DNA from: JBLHKS01 sp047620505
Lineage (GTDB): Bacteria; Verrucomicrobiota; Verrucomicrobiia; Verrucomicrobiales; DEV007
Length of the DNA: 64,000 bases
NCBI GenBank assembly: GCA_047620505.1
Contig: JBLHKS010000005.1
Span: 1-64,000 of the forward strand
Direction of reading: 5' to 3'
The notes below the pieces were generated by a model. The model did no database searches. It worked only from the letters and a program-made list of their open reading frames with translations, and was not told the origin of the DNA. Each line of letters starts with the position of its first letter. Within the stretch, counting starts at the first letter, position 1. This document shows positions 24,393 through 32,940 of the stretch, in pieces. The translations under genes and the position numbers were made by a program.

Positions 24393-25903
24393 AACGGCTC
24401 TTCGCCGAACAGCCTTGGCCGCTCTGGCTCTCCGTCGCCGTTCTGGCCGGCTTGTTCTATCTAGCCGAAGCGCTGCTTCATCGATGCCAGAATCTTCCAA
24501 CATCGCTATTTGAGCAGAACTCGATCATCGGAGCCGCCATTTCGACGTCGTGGCCGTTCATCGCGATTGTTCTGCTTTCATTGATTGTCGTAATCAAAAA
24601 TCCCCGCTTCAAATGGAATAGCCCGCTTTGGTGGGTGATGGCCGGGCCGGTTGTGTTCCTGACCTGGCATCTGACCACTACACAATATAATTTCTATTAC
24701 GCCAGCTACTTTACAGCGGATCGAATCGTCATTCTCGCCCTCGGAATTAGCTGCTTCTTCCATCCCGGATTCATCGGCGCGTTTCTCGCCTCCGCCTATG
24801 TCTATTTCGCTCAGTTCAATTTGCCGCTTCAGTTCTCGTGGACCGACAAACTCGTCCTGCTTCATGCGCTCTTGGCTCTTTTCGTCTGGGTTGGATTTCG
24901 GTCGTTTTTTTCAAAGCTCCTCGATCAACGCGCGGCCCCTGTTCTGATTTTCGCAATCATAGGAGCCTTCTATCTTTTGCCGGCGCTAGGGAAAATCCAA
25001 ATTGGATGGCTACAGACAACCGATCTTTCCTATCTGCTTGAATCCGCTTATCACCAAAACGGCTGGCTTTCCCATCTCACGCCCGAAAGATTTGAATCAC
25101 TCGCCTCCGCGACTCACAGCCTAAACCCAGTTTTGCTTTTCGTCTCGCTCGTTGCCGAAATCTCGGTCCTTGCGCTACTCTTGAATCGGAAGCTCACTTT
25201 GGCGATTCTAGGTAGCCTGATCGCGCTCCACGTTGGAATATTTGTATCCTCCGGTATCTTTTTCTGGAAATGTATCGTGCTCGATCTGGCCGTCGCGATC
25301 TTCGCTCTCCGCTTGAAGGATGAGAGCCTGTTCAATCGGCAAACCTGGCTCGTCTGCGTCGTGGCGATGACCTGTCTCGCCGCCGCCAGTCCCAGGGTCG
25401 TGCTTCTGGCATGGTACGATTCGCCTCTGACCTATCGATTCCGGTTTGAAGCCATTGGAGAAAGTGGCGACCGCTACGAATTGATTGCGGATGATTTTGC
25501 CCCTTACGATCTCCAATTCGCTCAAGCCAGGTTCTACTTCACGACTCAGCAACGTCAGTTGGTCGATACCTTTGGAACGACCAAAAACGCACAGATTCTC
25601 GATGCACTGACCCTGGAGTCAGCATCTGAGAATATCGATGAGATTCGGAATAGATTCGGCGCTCTCAGGTATTCAGAATTCCAACGTGGTCAGTTTGAGC
25701 GATTCCTGATCCAGTATATGAAGAACAGCAAGCCGCCAGCATCCTTTCACCCGCCCCACCACATCTGGACGAACCAACTTCAAACCGCGACTCTGCCCCG
25801 CTATTCGCATAACGAAGAGATTCAACAGATCGACGTCTACCTCGTCGAAAGACTATCGGGCGTCACTATTTTCGAACAACTCGTTCAATCGATAACTCGA
25901 TGA
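24365..25903 (+). CDS. polytopic membrane protein, HTTM-like
   Basis: 512-residue protein with about nine to eleven predicted helices in the first 350 residues and a soluble C-terminal part with no recognised domain. The helical region with FYLLPALGKIQIGW, LLNRKLTLAILGSLIALHVG and FVSSGIFFWKCIVLDL resembles HTTM (gamma-carboxylase-like) membrane domains; this is a pattern judgement, not a firm assignment. No ATG lies near the start; TTG at 24365 is the earliest usable codon and overlaps gmhA by 28 bases. It ends in an ATGA overlap with the flippase gene, so it is part of the glycan operon. A role in the export or modification of envelope glycan is inferred from context only. Confidence 0.6.
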   Translation: MRSDRRQYLKRLFAEQPWPLWLSVAVLAGLFYLAEALLHRCQNLPTSLFEQNSIIGAAISTSWPFIAIVLLSLIVVIKNPRFKWNSPLWWVMAGPVVFLTWHLTTTQYNFYYASYFTADRIVILALGISCFFHPGFIGAFLASAYVYFAQFNLPLQFSWTDKLVLLHALLALFVWVGFRSFFSKLLDQRAAPVLIFAIIGAFYLLPALGKIQIGWLQTTDLSYLLESAYHQNGWLSHLTPERFESLASATHSLNPVLLFVSLVAEISVLALLLNRKLTLAILGSLIALHVGIFVSSGIFFWKCIVLDLAVAIFALRLKDESLFNRQTWLVCVVAMTCLAAASPRVVLLAWYDSPLTYRFRFEAIGESGDRYELIADDFAPYDLQFAQARFYFTTQQRQLVDTFGTTKNAQILDALTLESASENIDEIRNRFGALRYSEFQRGQFERFLIQYMKNSKPPASFHPPHHIWTNQLQTATLPRYSHNEEIQQIDVYLVERLSGVTIFEQLVQSITR

Positions 25904-27264
25904 TGCGGAAGTTATTCCAGAGCTCCGCGGCCTGGGCAATCACTTCGGCCGGAATACGGGCCGGAGGAGCGCTACTGACGCTTCCGCTGGCGCTCAGGTT
26001 CATCCCCGAAGCGGAGATGGGACTTTATTATACCTTCTTGAGCCTGATTGCTCTGGCGACCCTGCTCGATATGGGATTTGGCCAAACTCTCAGTCGATTT
26101 GCTTCTTATGCCTGGGCAGGTGCGAAGGATTTTCGCGACACCGGCTTGCCAGAACATTCCGGAGAATCAAAGCCGAATCTGCCCCTGCTTCAGGAGTTGA
26201 TGACTGGCGCTCGCGCCTACTACACTTTAGCCGGAATCGCAATGGCGCTGATTCTCAGTTTGCCGGGAGGCTGGTTCATTAGCAAGGAGATCGCAAAATC
26301 TGGTTTGGACCCTGACCTGATCACCTGTTGGATCGTCATGGCCGTGGGAATCAGTTTTTCGTTCAGCTCCGAGTTCTGGCGAACAATCCTCTTCGGAATC
26401 GGCGGGATGCGCGAAGCCCATCAAGTCAGCGTCGCCGCTCAGTTCAGCGGCGTCCTGGTGACGGCGGGTTGCCTCTTGGCGGGCTTGGGAATCTGGGCAT
26501 TTCCAGTTTCCCGCTTCGTCATCGCCGCGTTGAACCGATTTCTCGCGCAGTGGTTTCTCCGGCGTCGAACGAGCGCCCGCCCAAGCGGTTGGATGAACAA
26601 CAATCAAACAGTCGCCGCGATGTGGCCGATGGCGTGGAGGCAGGGAGTCGTCGCGGTCGGTGAGTTCATGGCTTTGCGGGGCAATATTCTGGTCTGCACG
26701 GTTCTGTTCGGCTTGGAAACTACCGCTCGCTACGGTCTCACTCTCCAGATATTTGGCGTGCTCGGTGCCATTTGCACTGCCCCAGCCGCCGTCATCGGGC
26801 CAAAAATTTCCCAACTCCGTCTTCGCAATGACTCAGCCGGAATTGCTCGGCTGTTTGGAATGCGGCTTTACCTGGGTCTCGGGGCTCTGCTTTTACTGGG
26901 CGCGCTTGCAATTCTGGCCGGTCCCACTTTACTCAGCCTGATTGGCTCTCGAACCGGATTGGTCGCGACGCCGATCATGGTTTTGTTGTTGGGGATTCAG
27001 TTCCTTCAGTGCCACCAGAATTTTTATGGCGCCCTGGTGTTAACGGAAAACCTGAATCCCTTTGTCGTCCCGACCTTGGTTTCGGGGATTTTGGTGGCGG
27101 TCTGTTCTTTTTCATTCGGCTCACTCTGGCACTTGCCCGGAATGATGATCGGCCAGGGGCTTGTTCCGATCCTGTTTTTAAGTTGGTGGACCGTTTGGCG
27201 CGGCTATCGAGGCTTGAACCTGCCACTGAGCCGGTTTATTGGGTGTATTGTTAGACGAAACTGA
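25900..27264 (+). CDS. polysaccharide flippase-like (Wzx/MOP superfamily) transporter
   Basis: 454-residue integral membrane protein with about 12 to 14 predicted helices. The N terminus (SSAAWAITSAGIRAGGALLTLPLALR, quoted as positions 8-33) and the following FIPEAEMGLYYTFLSLIALA, DMGFGQTLSRFASYA are typical of oligosaccharide flippases of the MOP superfamily. It would move lipid-linked glycan across the inner membrane. It starts by an ATGA overlap with the upstream membrane gene and ends 4 bases before the asparagine synthase start. No copy of the dispersed palindrome is found in it, nor in its neighbours between 24.3 and 29.2 kb. Confidence 0.8.
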   Translation: MMRKLFQSSAAWAITSAGIRAGGALLTLPLALRFIPEAEMGLYYTFLSLIALATLLDMGFGQTLSRFASYAWAGAKDFRDTGLPEHSGESKPNLPLLQELMTGARAYYTLAGIAMALILSLPGGWFISKEIAKSGLDPDLITCWIVMAVGISFSFSSEFWRTILFGIGGMREAHQVSVAAQFSGVLVTAGCLLAGLGIWAFPVSRFVIAALNRFLAQWFLRRRTSARPSGWMNNNQTVAAMWPMAWRQGVVAVGEFMALRGNILVCTVLFGLETTARYGLTLQIFGVLGAICTAPAAVIGPKISQLRLRNDSAGIARLFGMRLYLGLGALLLLGALAILAGPTLLSLIGSRTGLVATPIMVLLLGIQFLQCHQNFYGALVLTENLNPFVVPTLVSGILVAVCSFSFGSLWHLPGMMIGQGLVPILFLSWWTVWRGYRGLNLPLSRFIGCIVRRN

Positions 27265-27268
27265 TCTC

Positions 27269-28996
27269 ATGTGCGGCATCGCCGGATACATCTCCGAATC
27301 TCAACCGATCGAGCCTTCGGCATTCAATCGAATGCGGGATACCCTCATCGCGCGCGGCCCCGATGGCGCTGACTCCAAGTTTTTTCGTGAAGGTCGGGTG
27401 GCCCTCGGACACCGTCGCCTCGCCATTGTAGATCTCTCGGAAGCGGGTGCTCAGCCGATGTGCAACGAAACCGGCGACGTCTGGCTGACCTACAATGGCG
27501 AACTCTACAATCACGAGACTCTCCGCACCGAACTCGAACGGCTGGGACACCGCTACAACTCCACCTGTGACGCGGAAACGATAATTCATGCCTATGAGGA
27601 ATGGGGAGATCAGTGCGTCCTTCGATTTCGCGGAATTTTCGCGTTCGCAATCTGGGATTCGCGGACAGGGCGTCTGTTCTGCGCTCGAGATCACTTGGGC
27701 GTAAAACCATTCTACTATCTTAAGACCTCTGAAGCCCTGATTTTCGGCTCCCAACCAAAAGCGATCTGCGCGGCCCCGAATTTCAAGCCGAAAGCCGACC
27801 CCAGCGCTTTCGCCGACTATCTTTTCTTTGGAATCGTACCTCATGATCGGGCTTTGTTTGAAGGCGTAAAAAAACTCCCGCCTGGCCATCAGTTGGTCTA
27901 CGAAGACGGTTCGATTGCGGTCAAACAATATTGGAAAGTCCAGTATCAGCCAGAGATTCGGGATTTCGACGAAGCCGTCTCCCTGGTCGGCGATGCCTTG
28001 GAGTCGGCGGTATCTCTGCAATTGATGAGCGATGTTCCATACGGAAGTTATCTCAGCGGCGGCATCGATTCGAGTTTGATCACCGCAATCGCGGCGAAAT
28101 CCAGTGGATCCCGGATACCATCGATCACCGTGGGCTTTGATGATAAGAAGCGAGATGAACGGCCTTTCGCCCAGCTCGTCGCTGACCACTGCCAGACCGA
28201 CCATCACGAAAATGTCCTGAATTACAAAACCGCGATGGGTCTCGTCGACGAACTCGCCGAAATCTACGATGAGCCCTACGCGCTTGGTGCCGCGCTTCCA
28301 TTGGTGTTCATCGCAAAGAAAACCCGCGAACTTGGATTAAAGGTGGTTCTGGCAGGGGATGGCGCGGACGAATTGTTTGCCGGCTATCGACACTACGATC
28401 AGATGCAATCCGCATCCGATCCGTATGCGAGTTACCAACCCCACGAAGCATTTATTCATACGCGTGAAGAAATGCGAATGGCCGGGAGCGCAATTCCGGA
28501 CGATTGCCAGCCAGAATGGCGGTTTCGGCAATTTTATCCGAATGGCCTCCCATCCACCCCCGCAGCGCAGGTTCTGGACGCCAAAACTTATTTGCCTGAC
28601 GAAATCCTCGTCAAAGTTGATCGCGCGACCATGGCTGAAGGCGTAGAAGCACGCGTGCCGTTCCTCGACCCCAACTTGGTTGAGCTGGCATTTAAGATTG
28701 ACTCAAGTCTGACTTATCGAGCCGGCGAACGAAAGGCACTCTTGAAGGCCGTGGCGCGAAAGTGGCTCCCTGACAGTGTTTTAACTCAACGAAAGAAGGG
28801 ATTCAGCATTCCGATACGCCGTTGGTTGTTAAGGCCGGCAAACTGGCTCAGAATGGTTAAGACAGTATGGGGTGGAATGCTAATCGAACTGAAACTGATT
28901 GATGGAGCTCAATTCAAACGGAAAGGCGCATTTTTACCGCCCGTCTGGCTTTGGAAACTCTACATCGCCGAACTCTGGGCGCGCCGCTGGCTATGA
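27269..28996 (+). CDS. asnB: asparagine synthase (glutamine-hydrolysing) family
   Basis: 575-residue two-domain amidotransferase. Met-Cys-Gly-Ile starts the class II glutaminase domain with Cys2 as nucleophile, which fixes the start at 27269 rather than the frame start at 27239. RGPDGADS and LAIVDLS and WLTYNGELYN are typical of the first domain. The synthetase domain has the PP-loop SGGIDSSLITA, a DDKKRDERPFA segment, VVLAGDGADELFAGYRHY and the late DRATMAEGVEARVPFLD. In envelope gene clusters such enzymes often amidate sugar carboxyl groups instead of aspartate, so the true acceptor is open. It ends with ATGA into the next gene. Confidence 0.88.
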   Translation: MCGIAGYISESQPIEPSAFNRMRDTLIARGPDGADSKFFREGRVALGHRRLAIVDLSEAGAQPMCNETGDVWLTYNGELYNHETLRTELERLGHRYNSTCDAETIIHAYEEWGDQCVLRFRGIFAFAIWDSRTGRLFCARDHLGVKPFYYLKTSEALIFGSQPKAICAAPNFKPKADPSAFADYLFFGIVPHDRALFEGVKKLPPGHQLVYEDGSIAVKQYWKVQYQPEIRDFDEAVSLVGDALESAVSLQLMSDVPYGSYLSGGIDSSLITAIAAKSSGSRIPSITVGFDDKKRDERPFAQLVADHCQTDHHENVLNYKTAMGLVDELAEIYDEPYALGAALPLVFIAKKTRELGLKVVLAGDGADELFAGYRHYDQMQSASDPYASYQPHEAFIHTREEMRMAGSAIPDDCQPEWRFRQFYPNGLPSTPAAQVLDAKTYLPDEILVKVDRATMAEGVEARVPFLDPNLVELAFKIDSSLTYRAGERKALLKAVARKWLPDSVLTQRKKGFSIPIRRWLLRPANWLRMVKTVWGGMLIELKLIDGAQFKRKGAFLPPVWLWKLYIAELWARRWL

Positions 28997-29874
28997 AGGC
29001 TACTACTACAGTGATTCTGCGTGAATGCGGCGAACGCACGGCTGAACGCAGCTTTGACGCTCTATCCAAAGTTTTTTCTTCTGAATGCATCTTCAGAATT
29101 TCAGATCGCCCGTTCAGCAAGACACTGCTTCGATCACTCGAACTCGGGCATGAGCAGGGCCGGCCTTACACGCTTTGCATCGACGCTGATGTCATTCCAA
29201 TCGGCCAGCAGCTGCTGAATTTGATCACTGAATTTGAAGCGATGCCAAAGCATGTCGTTGAATTGCAGGGTCTGGTTTTCGATCGGCTGTTTCTAGTCGA
29301 TCGACCGGCCGGAAATCATCTGTATCGTACCGCTTTGTTGAAGAAGGCGCTGAAACAGATTCCGGCGGAAGGGACATCGCTGCGGCCGGAATCGGATATG
29401 TTGTCATCGCTGACCAAGACGGGGCGGCCATGGCTGCAATCCCGGATCAACGTTGGAAGTCATGATTTCGGGCAGCACTACGAAGATGTTTACAGAAAAG
29501 CGTTTCTTCATGCTCGCAAGCACGCTGAGTTTCGCGATTACCTGAAAGCGACCTGGAGTGCGCTTGCCGCAAATCGGCCTGATTTTCGAGTCGCCCTGGC
29601 CGCCTTGGAAGATCATGATTCGTTTGATGGCTCGGTGATGGTTGATCGTTCTTTTCTCGAAAAGGAAGCGAAAGAACGAATCGCCGAACTCAATTTGCCG
29701 GAGAATGATACTGAGGATTCACGCGCAAAACTTCTTCCCAGCCTTAATCCAGACTTACGCGATCAGCGGGACCAGGTTGAAGCTGCGATGCATCAAAAAA
29801 TGTTCAGGAGTCGAGGCGCATGGCTACGGAAGTTCCTGAGTTTCCGCGGGTTTCAATTTTTGATGTCCAGATAG
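28993..29874 (+). CDS. putative GT-A-type glycosyltransferase-like protein
   Basis: 293-residue cytoplasmic protein. The start ATG at 28993 overlaps the asnB stop (ATGA). The N terminus (TTTVILRECGERTAERS) and the stretch RPYTLCIDADVIPIG, with a DAD motif after a beta strand, resemble the nucleotide-sugar binding half of GT-A enzymes. No full family match is recognised, and the C-terminal half is helical and charged. Its place between asnB and a methyltransferase in the glycan operon supports a glycan-related role. An exact palindrome copy (29206-29217) reads QQLL directly after the DAD motif. Confidence 0.55.
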   Translation: MKATTTVILRECGERTAERSFDALSKVFSSECIFRISDRPFSKTLLRSLELGHEQGRPYTLCIDADVIPIGQQLLNLITEFEAMPKHVVELQGLVFDRLFLVDRPAGNHLYRTALLKKALKQIPAEGTSLRPESDMLSSLTKTGRPWLQSRINVGSHDFGQHYEDVYRKAFLHARKHAEFRDYLKATWSALAANRPDFRVALAALEDHDSFDGSVMVDRSFLEKEAKERIAELNLPENDTEDSRAKLLPSLNPDLRDQRDQVEAAMHQKMFRSRGAWLRKFLSFRGFQFLMSR

Positions 29875-29875
29875 C

Positions 29876-30586
29876 ATGAAACAATTATTCATTGATCGTA
29901 TTCATCGCCTTCCGCGAGTTTGGTCCAACCGCGAGTTGGTGAAATTTGCTCACAAATTTGAAGGCGAAGTTGTAAATGTCAGCGCCTTTAAAGATGAAGA
30001 CAAAGAAGGCCGATTCTATCGGGATTATTTTTCGGCTGCGTCGAACTACTCCATCACAAACTACAAAGCTGAGGCGAATGGCCTTCAGGGCGTCGAAGGC
30101 GAGCTGTTCCTCGATCTCGAAGCGGATCTTCCAACCGAGCTTGAGAAGCGGTTCGATGTTGTGTTCAATCACACGACGCTGGAGCATATTTATGAGATGA
30201 GAAAGGCGTTCGCGAATTTATGCGGGCTTTCGAAGGATGTTGTGATTACGGTTTTGCCGTTTCTCCAACAGTATCACTCTCACTACGGCGATTTCTGGCG
30301 ATTCTCGCCTCTGGCGCTGAAGCGCTTGTATGAAGAGAACGGATTTGAGTTGGTTTATCAGAGTTTCAACAACCAGCCTGGTTGCTCGGTTTATATTTTT
30401 TCGATCGCGACACGAAATCCGGATAGGTGGCGCGATGAGTTCGATTGGACGTTCACGTGTGAGGACGAACGCAAAACGTCAGTCGAGCCCTATGCGGGTT
30501 GCCACGCGATTCCGAACCGACGCTATCGATTCTGGCTGCCCATCAAGCTTTGGCTGTTAAAGTTATTGGGCCGCCAACGGAAATGA
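29876..30586 (+). CDS. class I SAM-dependent methyltransferase-like protein
   Basis: 236-residue protein resembling methyltransferase type 11 members found in glycan clusters. The central part FDVVFNHTTLEHIYEMRKA matches the post-motif region of such enzymes (DvVvshhvLEHl), followed by VITVLPFLQQYH and SPLALKRLYEENGFE. The classical glycine-rich motif I is not obvious: the N terminus has FEGEVVNVSAF instead, so SAM binding is uncertain. It begins 2 bases after the upstream stop and ends in an ATGA overlap with the glycosyltransferase gene. Confidence 0.65.
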   Translation: MKQLFIDRIHRLPRVWSNRELVKFAHKFEGEVVNVSAFKDEDKEGRFYRDYFSAASNYSITNYKAEANGLQGVEGELFLDLEADLPTELEKRFDVVFNHTTLEHIYEMRKAFANLCGLSKDVVITVLPFLQQYHSHYGDFWRFSPLALKRLYEENGFELVYQSFNNQPGCSVYIFSIATRNPDRWRDEFDWTFTCEDERKTSVEPYAGCHAIPNRRYRFWLPIKLWLLKLLGRQRK

Positions 30587-31722
30587 GAATCCTGCAAGTC
30601 TTCAATCGCTACCTGAAGCCTGGAGGCGAGGAGAATTCGGTCGCCCGAATCGCGCGGCACCTCGAGTCGGGCGGGCACGAAGTCGAGCGGTTCTGGCGGG
30701 CTTCAGAAGAGTGGCAGGGCGAGGCAGCGCCGCCGCGATGGAAGCAGGCGATTTTGTTAGGAAACAACAAGCCGGTTCTCCAGCAGCTGCTGGCGCGGCA
30801 TCGCGAGTTCAAGCCGGACATTTGGATTCTGCACAATGTGATTCCGGTCATTTCGCTTGGCGTCTACGGCCTCGCACGTGAACTCGGCGTGCCGATCATT
30901 CAGTGGCTCCACAACTATCGACCAATCAGCCCAAGCGGTGCGGGCGAGCGGAAGGCCTACTTTTCTGAGACGATTCGCGGTGCCTGGCGCGGAAGTCGGA
31001 TTCAAACCGGATTGCTGGCCTGGCACTACGCCAGGGTTCGCCGGCGCGGGGATTTCGAAGCCGTGAAAGCCTGGGTCGCGGTGAGCGATGCGATGCGCCA
31101 GACTTTTGCCGCCGCTGACTGGTTTCCCGATCGGTTGGCGACTCTACACCATTCCTGGGACATCGGTGAGGATCCCGGCCAGTCCGAGAACGAGGGCTTC
31201 TTCCTTTATCTCGGCCGTCTGATCGAAGAGAAGGGCATCCGATTTCTCATCGAGCTTTTCGCGAGGCCGGAACTTCGCGATGTGAAGCTCAAAGTCGCTG
31301 GGCGCGGTGATCTCGAGAGCGAACTCCGCGCGATCAGCACGTCGAACGTCGAGTGGGTCGGCTGGGTCGAAGGCGAGGAGAAACGCAGCCTGATTCGAGG
31401 CTCGTGCGCAGTCCTTTTTCCGTCGCTCTGGCGCGAGCCGCTGAGCACAGTCGCCTACGAGGCTTACGAACAGCGGCGCCCGATTTTCACGAGCTCTAGC
31501 GGCGGGATGAGGGAGATCGTCGAGGATCGCGTGACGGGTCGGGTGCTGAATCCTGGAGATCAAAACGAATGGAGTTCGGCGATCTGCGGATCAGCCAGCG
31601 GGTGGGGAGACGCAGGTCGCGACTGGTTGGAGTCGAATGTCAGTCCCGAGCGATGGAACGAGCAGTTCGCTTCAATCCTGCGAGAAAGGCTCAATGCCGA
31701 CGAACCGAGCTTTCAAGCCTAA
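30583..31722 (+). CDS. glycosyltransferase family 4-type protein
   Basis: 379-residue GT-B fold glycosyltransferase. It begins MRILQVFNRYLKPGGEENSV with the acceptor-side Gly-rich loop, and the donor domain carries FLYLGRLIEEKGIRFLIE, LKVAGRGDLE, WVGWVEGEEK and AVLFPSLWREPLSTVAYEAY with the E-x7-E pattern of GT4 enzymes. The start at 30583 (ATGA overlap with the methyltransferase stop) is preferred over the longer frame from 30499. It is the last gene of the operon and runs 51 bases into the 3' end of the convergent enolase gene. A full 14-base palindrome (30780-30793) encodes QQLL. Confidence 0.88.
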   Translation: MRILQVFNRYLKPGGEENSVARIARHLESGGHEVERFWRASEEWQGEAAPPRWKQAILLGNNKPVLQQLLARHREFKPDIWILHNVIPVISLGVYGLARELGVPIIQWLHNYRPISPSGAGERKAYFSETIRGAWRGSRIQTGLLAWHYARVRRRGDFEAVKAWVAVSDAMRQTFAAADWFPDRLATLHHSWDIGEDPGQSENEGFFLYLGRLIEEKGIRFLIELFARPELRDVKLKVAGRGDLESELRAISTSNVEWVGWVEGEEKRSLIRGSCAVLFPSLWREPLSTVAYEAYEQRRPIFTSSSGGMREIVEDRVTGRVLNPGDQNEWSSAICGSASGWGDAGRDWLESNVSPERWNEQFASILRERLNADEPSFQA

Positions 31723-32940
31723 CTCCCGTTCGATTCGCAGGACCTCGTTCCATTTCGCCATCCTCTCGCTGCGAGCGAACGAGCCGACCTTCAGCTGCCC
31801 GGCGTTTGTGGCCACGGCGAGGTGAGAAATAAATGCGTCCTCCGTTTCGCCGGACCGCGCAGATACGACCGGCTGCCAGCCTGCTTCCTGCGTCAGGCGG
31901 ATCGATTCGAGCGTTTCGGTGACCGTGCCGATCTGGTTCAGCTTGATGAGAACAGCGTTTGCTAAGCCGCGATCGATTCCTTCGGCGATGCGCTTGGGAT
32001 TCGTCGTGAAGAGGTCGTCGCCGATCAGCTGAACGCGGTGTCCGATCGCTTCGTTCAGCTGGCGCCACGCATCGAATTCGGTGTCGGCGAGCGGGTCTTC
32101 GAGCGAGATAATTGGGTAGCGCTCGGTCCACTCAATCATGAGATTGGCGAACCCGTCAGGATCAAATTTGCGGTCTTCCGAGCGGAAAAGGTAGCTTTCG
32201 CCGTCGAAAAGATCGCTCGCCGCGATGTCGAGCGAGAGCGCAATGTCCTCACCGGGCGTGTAGCCGGCTCGCTCGATTGCACGCAGGCAAATCTCGAAAG
32301 CCTCCTCATTGCTCTTGAACTCCGGCCAGAATCCGCCTTCGTCGGCCAAGCCGAATCGCAGGCCTCGCTCGTCGAGAATGTCGCCTGCGGCGTGGTAGAC
32401 GTTGAACGTCATTTCTAAGGCCTCTCGATAGGATATCGCGCCAATCGCGACGATCATGAAATCCTGAACGTCCGTCCGCCAATTCGCATGCGCGCCGCCG
32501 CCAAGGAGCTGGATTTCGGGCAATGGCAGGAGATTGCCATCGCCTAACGAACGGAAAAGCGGGACGCCACGCGCGCCAGCAGCTGCTGAAGCCACGGCCA
32601 TCGAAACGCCGAGAATCGCGTTCGCGCCGAGTCGCGATTTGTTCTCCGTGCTGTCGAGATCGATCAAGGCCTGATCGATTGCGGCTTGGTCAAAAACGTC
32701 ATGCCCACGGAGCGCGTTCGCGATCTCTCCCTCGACGTTCGCGACCGCGCCAAAGACGGATTTGCCGCGAAATTGCTCGGTGCCGTCCCGCAGTTCCAAT
32801 GCCTCGAACTGGCCCGTCGAAGCGCCAGATGGAACGAGCCCGCGCCCGACGATTCCGTTATCCAGCCTGACATGCGCCTCAAGTGTTGGGTTTCCGCGCG
32901 AGTCGAAAATCTGGAGCGCACTGACTTCGGTAATCTTCAT
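31672..32940 (-). CDS. eno: divergent enolase
   Basis: 422-residue enolase-family protein. Normal features are FDSRGNPT, the mobile loop VPSGASTG (37-44), HA at 151-152, ADEGGF with Glu201, the metal ligands Asp238, Glu281 and Asp308, Lys333 in LIKLNQIGT, SGETED (363-368) and Lys384. Two positions that are nearly invariant in enolases differ: the Glu of the QEF motif is Asp160 (VQDFM), and the His of SHRSGETED is Ala361 (SARSGETED). The PMMNIINGG segment is also replaced by PEIQLLGGG. It may still make phosphoenolpyruvate, or be a paralogue with another substrate; a canonical eno elsewhere would favour the latter. Its ATG overlaps the nth stop (ATGA). Confidence 0.8.
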   Translation of the reverse strand: MKITEVSALQIFDSRGNPTLEAHVRLDNGIVGRGLVPSGASTGQFEALELRDGTEQFRGKSVFGAVANVEGEIANALRGHDVFDQAAIDQALIDLDSTENKSRLGANAILGVSMAVASAAAGARGVPLFRSLGDGNLLPLPEIQLLGGGAHANWRTDVQDFMIVAIGAISYREALEMTFNVYHAAGDILDERGLRFGLADEGGFWPEFKSNEEAFEICLRAIERAGYTPGEDIALSLDIAASDLFDGESYLFRSEDRKFDPDGFANLMIEWTERYPIISLEDPLADTEFDAWRQLNEAIGHRVQLIGDDLFTTNPKRIAEGIDRGLANAVLIKLNQIGTVTETLESIRLTQEAGWQPVVSARSGETEDAFISHLAVATNAGQLKVGSFARSERMAKWNEVLRIERELGLKARFVGIEPFSQD

